From Canna indica (taxonomy: Eukaryota > Streptophyta > Magnoliopsida > Zingiberales > Cannaceae): a stretch of 64,000 nucleotides of DNA. The stretch covers positions 42,878,501-42,942,500 of the forward strand of contig CP136890.1 of NCBI GenBank assembly GCA_034359265.1. Reading direction: 5' to 3'. Positions 59,901 through 64,000 of this stretch are shown here, in pieces; position 1 is the first letter of the stretch; each line of letters begins with the position of its first letter. A program made the position numbers and the translations under genes. Below the pieces are notes generated by a model. It saw nothing but the letters and a program-made list of their open reading frames with translations. It did not search any database and had not been told where the DNA came from.

Positions 59901-62900
59901 GAGGGGGAGGGGGGGGGTTGTTTCGGCAAACAAACATGTTTTTAAGGGCTTCAATATGCTTTGATAGTGCAACAATTTGATTCAATATTTGGCCTCCTTT
60001 AGTACGTTCTTGCTCTCGAGATGCTGTCATGACCCAAATGAAAGCGAGAACTTGCTCTTGGGAGGCGTCCCGCATCCTTATCTTTTATACCACTTTGTTA
60101 TGAGCCTTAGTACTTAGTATAAGCTCTTGTTGAGGGGCAATGAGGGTTTAATCTTTTCACCTACCTTTGATGTTGTTGGTACTTGCTGGATCCTTGTTGG
60201 AATCTGGAGATAATGGAGTGGTCGGCTAGGAAGGAGAATAGAGGGAGAGAGAGAGAGTAGAATGAGATGTAATTGGAGTGAAAACCAACTTGTATTCATT
60301 CCTCTTGTATAAATTACAATTGTCAATAGATGTCTTCACAAGAGTTGTCACTATACCCAAAGAGGTGTTGTGACTCTTCCCAAGAGTTGTGACTGTACCC
60401 AAGAGGTGTAAATGTTTAAATATAAGGTTGTAACTTTTCTTAATAAATGGATTTGATTACAGCCATTTAATCTTCTCATGTTGATGATGTCTACTCCAAG
60501 TCTTTGTCGACAGTTCGCTTTGTGCGCCGTTGATATTTGTATCTCCCTTTTGTGCTTGTTGCTTCATCTTAGAAATTGATTGGTGATATGTCATTGGTAT
60601 CATGATGTGGCAACCCTATGGTTATAACATATACCCATAGGTAGATTTGAGACTATCTAGATATCCAACTGAATATCTCATGAATTGCGCACCATTGCCT
60701 TGATAAAACAAGGAGTAGTCAACAATTCAATTGAAGTACCTTAGAATCATTTAATGATAGCTGTTGAGATACGTTATGTCATTGGTTTAGTGAGCCACTT
60801 GGATATTTGTTTAATGGATTCTAAGTTGTCTCAAAAGAACAATTGATTACTTGTTTTATCAAGGCAATGAATTGAGATTGAAGTGCTATTTAGACGCAAA
60901 TTGAACTGCTTATCTACATCTAATTGTGCCTTCTTATGAAGTAATTATGTCATCATGGAATAGTAAGAAACAAAATTGCATTGGATTATAAACAAAGGTG
61001 AATATATAGCATGCTCAAGCAGTTTGGTTAAAGAGATTTTTACAAAGCATAAAAGTAGTCAAAATGTCTATAAAACAATAAACAATCCGTCGTAATTGTC
61101 AACCTACAATCACTTACATAGAGGACCTAAATATCATGGGCAGAGTAAGCATATTGTCATAAAGTATAATTTTACAAGGGATATCATGGCACAAAAGTAA
61201 TTATGAACCAAAATATTCCAACCTACCTGATGTTTGTTGATCCTTTCACAAAGGTAATACATAGGTGTATTTAGATTACATGTAAAATCACTTGGTTTGT
61301 ATAAGGTATGATATGTTGATGATGTTGCACTAATATTATTTTTGTGAATATATATTTTGGATAAATTAGAATATATTTACGAGCATATCAACATTTGTTT
61401 TTGTTAAAGCCTTAAAGTATATCACTAGGCTTACGTCCACTTAATAACACAAGCGTACTCACACAAGTGATAACCAAAGAACACTTGAAGGGTGTGTTGT
61501 GATCGACTCATATGCATGCATTATTGACCCAGATTTATTTTGGAGAAAAACATAAATCAAATAATTTTCTAAGATTAGAGAACATGGTAATCCTTGATCA
61601 AATTAGCCTAGACAAGGAGTAATGCCAAATTAATGAATCTATATGGTGTTACAAGAATTTGGCACATGTTTGTAGAAAGAGAATACATGCTAGCATATGT
61701 TGTAATATATCACATGTATAATGTGACATAAAGGAAAGTGTGGTAAAATGTTAAAGCAATCCCTAAATTCATTTTTGTGAGTTCCTTCTTGCTACAGTTC
61801 TTTTTTAGCCTCTTAATACCCTTATATTCAGAAGTGATGAAATAGAGATGCTACTTTACCAAGTTTTTTATGGTGATAAATTAATTATCTTGATGGAGCA
61901 TCTCTATCTAAGGAAAGCAGTTATTTTTAAAATAAATCAATGAGTTGCAAGGGAAGCATGGTTTTAAATCTCGTACCGTACTGAGCGGTAAGCCCGGTAT
62001 ATACCGGTTTTTGAAAAAACCGGTATACGAGATACCCGGTATGGGTAAATACCGGGTATCTCGGTAAATACCGCCCGGTATGCCCGGTATTTGCTATCAT
62101 ACCGGGCGGCAAACCGGGCTATACCGCCCGGTATGACCTTGTGTACTGTTGCAACATAACGGGTATTGGAAAATACCGGTATCTCGGTAAATACCGCCCG
62201 GTATGCTCCGGTATTTAGCAAATACCGGGCGGTATTTTCTATCATACCGGGCGATACCGCCCGGTATGATCCAACAGCTCTTAAAAAGAGTCGTTGGGTA
62301 CTGTTTGATACTGCATTAGAGTTTTTCATAGATACAAGAGAATCATTACGTTAGAGTTTATATAGAGCGACACAAGCCCACATTACTTTGGGTTGTGGGC
62401 CTGTGTCGCCCTATATAAACTCCAATGTAATGATTCTCTTGTATCTATGAAAAACCCTAATACAGTATCAAACAGTACCCAACGGCTCTTTAAATATTGT
62501 ATTCATGTATTTAACATTTGAATCTTAAATTTAAGTATTCTTGATCAATGATGTGTTATTGGAGTTATTTTTAACAGCAAAATCAAAAAAAAAAAAGGCC
62601 CGGTATACAATTTTCGTACCGGACCGTATTGTGTGTCGATACAATACGGTACCGGTCATCCACCGAGATGATGACCAGTATCGATATTTTAAACCTTGAA
62701 GGGAAGACAAATTTTTAAAACAATAATGTAAGTTCACTAATTGATCAATTGTGTTTGAGATGTACCTAACATAATTCTGAATATATATAGACACTAAAAT
62801 ATGATTTTTATGGCATTCATTAAATTAGTCTACATTTTCCTAGTGATGTTTGTCTCTCGTTCTTGATTGCTACTATGTATTCCTAATAAGTGCATGGATA

Positions 62901-64000
62901 AGCTTGTAGATATACCTGCAGATTGCACAACACATTAGTCGTTAACAAAATGACAAGTTTATAGTTCCCAACATATGTGAGTGGGAGATTTTTGGATTAT
63001 TAAGTCATTGGATTATGGATCTGGCCATGATGGGCTTTTGCTCCAAACTCAATCCAATGGTGGTTATTCAGTAAAGGGTATGACTCTACCATTACAAGGT
63101 GTATTTCTATAATAGACACCAATTTATAGAGTTTACATATCTTCTCAGTGTATTCTCTAATAACTATAAAACTAATCCATTGATGGATTAAAGTGTTCTC
63201 CTCTCTTCTTCACGTCTCTTCTCTCCTCTTGTTATGGAGTGGCTTTTAGGTTGTGAAAAATAAGAGTTTCCAATTTGTGATTTCTCGATTGACTTGTGAT
63301 TCAATCATCAATTAATGAACTTGGAAAATAACATTTTAATGCCCCGAGTTCTTGAACCAATGATTGAATCACAAGTCAAGGGAGCAATCACAAATGAAGA
63401 ACTCCCATCTTCCACAACACTAAAGTCATTCAGTAAGAAGAAGAGAGTAGAAAATATTTTAATCCTGCAATGGATTAGTTTAGAAGATAAGTAGACAACA
63501 GCCTTTTCTGCTTTTGTAGATTACTGGGAATACATTGAGAACATTTGTGACTCCTATTCCTATGAATTGGTGTGTATCATAGAGATAGACCTCTTATTGG
63601 TATAGTCACCCTTTAATAAATAACCAGCATATTGAGAAGGGTTTGGACTTTGGATCAAGCCCATTATGGGCGGATTCAAGATACAATACCTCAATAACCA
63701 AATAGTCCAACATTAATAATGGTATGGTTGTTCAGCTACGATAATTGATAATGGATGAACGTTCAGTTGCATTGTGATCTTAAGTAGACGATAATAGTTT
63801 TATGCAACTTACACTACACAACTTTCAATCTTGAACAAGAAAGGTACAGCTGCTATATAGTCAAATTAACCAATTACATGGCAAGTTAGTTAAAATAAAC
63901 TATAATTATATCATGTAGTGTAGATAAATTCAGGCTTGACTCATGTATAATGCATAAAATAGAGGGAAAAAAACAAACTAGTCATACCTTTATAGCAGCA
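50906..64000 (-). CDS. Alpha/beta-hydrolase gene, 3' part (four exons in window)
   Basis: Exons on the minus strand: 63988-64000 (partial, ends AAIK), 52480-52577, 52017-52155 and 50906-51064. All junctions are GT-AG and phases agree (0, 2, 0). The visible protein is about 135 residues: [39 protein letters not shown], then [20 protein letters not shown], then [17 protein letters not shown] sequence (here [13 protein letters not shown]) and a helix [14 protein letters not shown] before TAA. In this fold the Asp of the GASNDFIV loop and the His of VAHDMML are expected to be the acid and base of the catalytic triad; the nucleophile lies upstream outside the window. It resembles plant plastid-type hydrolases (the chlorophyll-dephytylase/pheophytinase group is one candidate), but substrate and location cannot be assigned. 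The first visible intron is about 11.4 kb. The exons look intact. Linking 63988-64000 to exon 52480 rests on phase and on family-like AAIK|VTLSLAA. Confidence 0.78.
52934..53202 (-). mobile_element. Copia-type LTR D1
   Basis: Minus-strand sequence starts TTGGATTATTGGGTTG after a 'tatgagtggaagat' polypurine-like tract and ends near TTGGGTTGTAACA. It shares 'ccatgatgggctt', '(g)gttggttattt' and 'aatccat.gattaaagtgtt' with D2 and D3. About 1 kb of AT-rich internal sequence (53203-54300) follows on the same element side. Confidence 0.55.
53951..54287. repeat. Tandem duplication, two units of 170 bp
   Basis: 'tcaacaatag...atatgtctcatcttagcac' starts at 53951 and again at 54121. The units are nearly identical through 'ccaatctatccaaaacaa', with few differences, so it is a fairly recent local duplication in the internal region next to D1. 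Confidence 0.85.
54288..54679. other. Non-coding AT-rich sequence
   Basis: No gene. Two related 'tgatttaaataaatttctaggtattcctagaggtggc' / 'tgatttgaataaatttcttggtattggtggc' segments occur at about 54362 and 54439. Nothing else is recognised. Confidence 0.4.
54680..55640 (-). pseudogene. Element F reverse transcriptase and RNase H
   Basis: In broken frames: [50 protein letters not shown] (catalytic FDD in place of YVDD near 55290), [27 protein letters not shown] and the RNase H end [14 protein letters not shown] then CTDHY. Stops and shifts at many points. RNase H ends at the element break. Confidence 0.8.
56027..56830 (-). pseudogene. Element F gag 3' part and protease
   Basis: Gag tail [26 protein letters not shown], a CCHC-like knuckle ([13 protein letters not shown], degenerate), an acidic linker, then aspartic protease [16 protein letters not shown] with the catalytic DSG, and [13 protein letters not shown]. 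In-frame stops and shifts between pieces. Upstream continuity is across E. Confidence 0.8.
56836..58919 (+). mobile_element. Gypsy deletion derivative E nested in F
   Basis: LTR 56836 to about 57348, integrase to chromodomain coding (57349-58390), polypurine tract GGACGGGGAAAA, LTR 58395-58919. GAGCC flanks both sides (56831-56835, 58920-58924). F gag resumes exactly across it. The first LTR loses its last bases where it joins integrase coding at ACACCAAG, so primer site, gag, protease, RT and RNase H were deleted in one event. Confidence 0.85.
57349..58390 (+). pseudogene. Element E integrase and chromodomain
   Basis: [18 protein letters not shown], the core [11 protein letters not shown] and [11 protein letters not shown], then HGIPESIVS; the segment that should carry the second acid (SDRG) is deleted before [20 protein letters not shown] (third acid). 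The C-terminal GPY/F-like part ([33 protein letters not shown]) is followed by a short chromodomain ([21 protein letters not shown]). A frameshift lies near 57800. Confidence 0.8.
58925..60078 (-). pseudogene. Element F gag, 5' part (split by TRIM)
   Basis: Starts [23 protein letters not shown] at 60075 with a proline run from the poly-G tract at 59893-59919. After the TRIM it continues [28 protein letters not shown], a typical gypsy Gag core, to [17 protein letters not shown], then jumps E to [13 protein letters not shown]. One stop replaces a Gln or Glu codon near 58945. Confidence 0.8.
59337..59863 (+). mobile_element. TRIM (miniature LTR retrotransposon)
   Basis: LTRs 59337-59518 and 59697-59863 (182 and 167 bp), start TRTAATACT and end TAACA. 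Primer site TGGTATCAAAGCAG at 59521, polypurine tract AGTGGGGGAGAT before the second LTR, internal part only 178 bp and non-coding. Duplications ATTCC (59332-59336) and ATTCT (59864-59868). All hallmarks of a TRIM are present. The family is not Cassandra: no 5S-like sequence is seen. Confidence 0.9.
60096..60602 (-). repeat. Element F 5' LTR
   Basis: Minus-strand TGATACCAATGACATATC to GGCTCATAACA, 507 bp. It includes a GA-rich run (60238-60258) near the expected leader, as E's LTR has at 57190-57230. The primer-like site follows three bases later. Confidence 0.75.
61957..62698. mobile_element. hAT-like foldback element with CCGGTAT palindromes
   Basis: Perfect 8-bp duplications AAGGGAAG (61949-61956, 62699-62706). 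Ends CATGGTTTTAAATCTCG and, reversed, CAAGGTTTAAAATATCG. The left third is dense in 'taccgggcggtatac' inverted units; the middle is a long hairpin (62285-62491). No transposase. An 8-bp duplication suggests hAT mobilisation. Confidence 0.85.
62285..62491. repeat. Long hairpin, two 98-nt arms and 11-nt loop
   Basis: 62285-62382 is complementary to 62394-62491 at about 91 of 98 positions; all differences are transitions. The loop is 'ttactttgggt'. A transcript would form a near-perfect duplex long enough for Dicer-like processing. Confidence 0.9.
62992..63318 (+). mobile_element. Copia-type LTR D2
   Basis: Follows the polypurine tract of H. Starts TTTGGATTATTAAGTC and shares motifs with D1 and, reversed, with D3. 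Its tail (63245-63318) pairs with the start of D3 as an inverted repeat. Confidence 0.55.
63355..63712 (-). mobile_element. Copia-type LTR D3, inverted relative to D2
   Basis: Minus-strand sequence TGTTGGACTATTTGG... to '...gattcaatcat'. Aligns with D2 at perhaps 65-70% by eye. D2 and D3 form a head-to-head inverted repeat centred near 63335. The rest to 63987 is AT-rich with no feature. Confidence 0.5.

Larger units (their letters stand above)
54680..60602 (-). mobile_element. Ty3/gypsy element F, 3' truncated, interrupted twice
   Basis: Minus orientation: 5' LTR (60602-60096), primer-like TGGTATAAAAG, gag (60075-59869, 59331-58925, 56830-56405), protease, RT, RNase H, breaking off after the TDHY motif near 54680. 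Integrase and 3' LTR are absent. The LTR start TGATACCAA is shared with element E, so the two are related chromovirus-type elements. E (56836-58919) and a TRIM (59337-59863) are inserted in its gag. Confidence 0.8.
60603..62991 (+). mobile_element. Degraded copia element H, 3' part
   Basis: Scattered remains in plus orientation: an RNase H-like SKKQNCI...VWLKRFLQ (about 60965-61050) and a [17 protein letters not shown] end of pol (about 61235-61270). A long non-coding stretch with insertion of the foldback element follows, then a 'gtgagtgggagat' polypurine tract before LTR D2. Very decayed; extent to the left unknown because F lies there. Confidence 0.5.
52578..63987 (-). other. About 11.4-kb transposon-filled intron of the hydrolase gene
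   Basis: Donor AAG|GTATGA at 63987 and acceptor TTAG|GTGACT at 52578. Contents from right to left: LTRs D3 and D2, foldback element, copia H, gypsy F with E and a TRIM, unassigned DNA, and LTR D1. Three other introns of this gene in the window are 324 bp and 952 bp, so the length is due to insertions. Confidence 0.65.

Overview
This window is a piece of a flowering-plant nuclear genome. The evidence is canonical GT-AG introns, a plant-type bHLH gene, and dense nesting of plant Ty1/copia, Ty3/gypsy, L1-type LINE, hAT and MULE-like transposons. The species cannot be told from the sequence. Only two host genes are supported, both on the minus strand. One is a complete five-exon BEE-type bHLH transcription factor (3696-4727, 238 residues deduced). 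The other is the 3' half of an alpha/beta-hydrolase gene: three exons at 50906-52577 and the end of a further exon at the right edge (63988-64000), separated by an intron of about 11.4 kb filled with transposons.

Layout. 1-3.7 kb: old repeats, with two MULE-like MITEs in opposite orientation. 3.7-4.9 kb: bHLH gene and promoter. 5.7-9.5 kb: a decayed copia element (K, minus) whose terminal repeats consist largely of its own pol sequence. 9.9-38.3 kb: one L1-type LINE blown apart by later insertions. Its ORF1 is cut by gypsy solo LTR G2 (which itself contains solo LTR C1), then by a cluster of C-family LTRs. Next come a hAT element split by a complete gypsy element G1 (whose gag is split by solo LTR C5) and a hAT-type MITE, then LINE ORF2 (RT, RNase H). 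38.5-40.3 kb: MITE remnant and an antisense G3 LTR of the G2 family. 40.3-47.5 kb: fragments A, C and B of a gag-only copia family (the C-LTR family). 47.5-48.7 kb: a GC-rich array with a unit of about 39 bp. 48.7-50.9 kb: an LTR-like piece and unique sequence. 50.9-64 kb: the hydrolase gene; its large intron holds copia LTRs, a gypsy element F interrupted by gypsy deletion derivative E and by a TRIM, copia H, and a foldback hAT-like element.

Insertion order can be read from target-site duplications: GAAAT (G2), GAACC (C1), TTTCT (G1), CCCAG/CCCAA (C5), GCCACTGG/GCCACTAG (MITE), GAGCC (E), ATTCC/ATTCT (TRIM), AAGGGAAG (foldback element), and a probable A-rich duplication for the LINE. Removing G2 or C5 restores an open frame across the junction, which supports these calls independently.

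The most unusual signal is in the LTRs of the G2/G3 gypsy family. It is an array of seven to eight short stem-loops with a near-constant loop and stems that differ from unit to unit yet stay self-complementary, including G-U wobbles on the sense strand. The array lies between a strong splice-donor-like and a splice-acceptor-like sequence, and the unrelated G1 LTR has the same arrangement. No CRISPR array, operon, rRNA or tRNA gene was seen.
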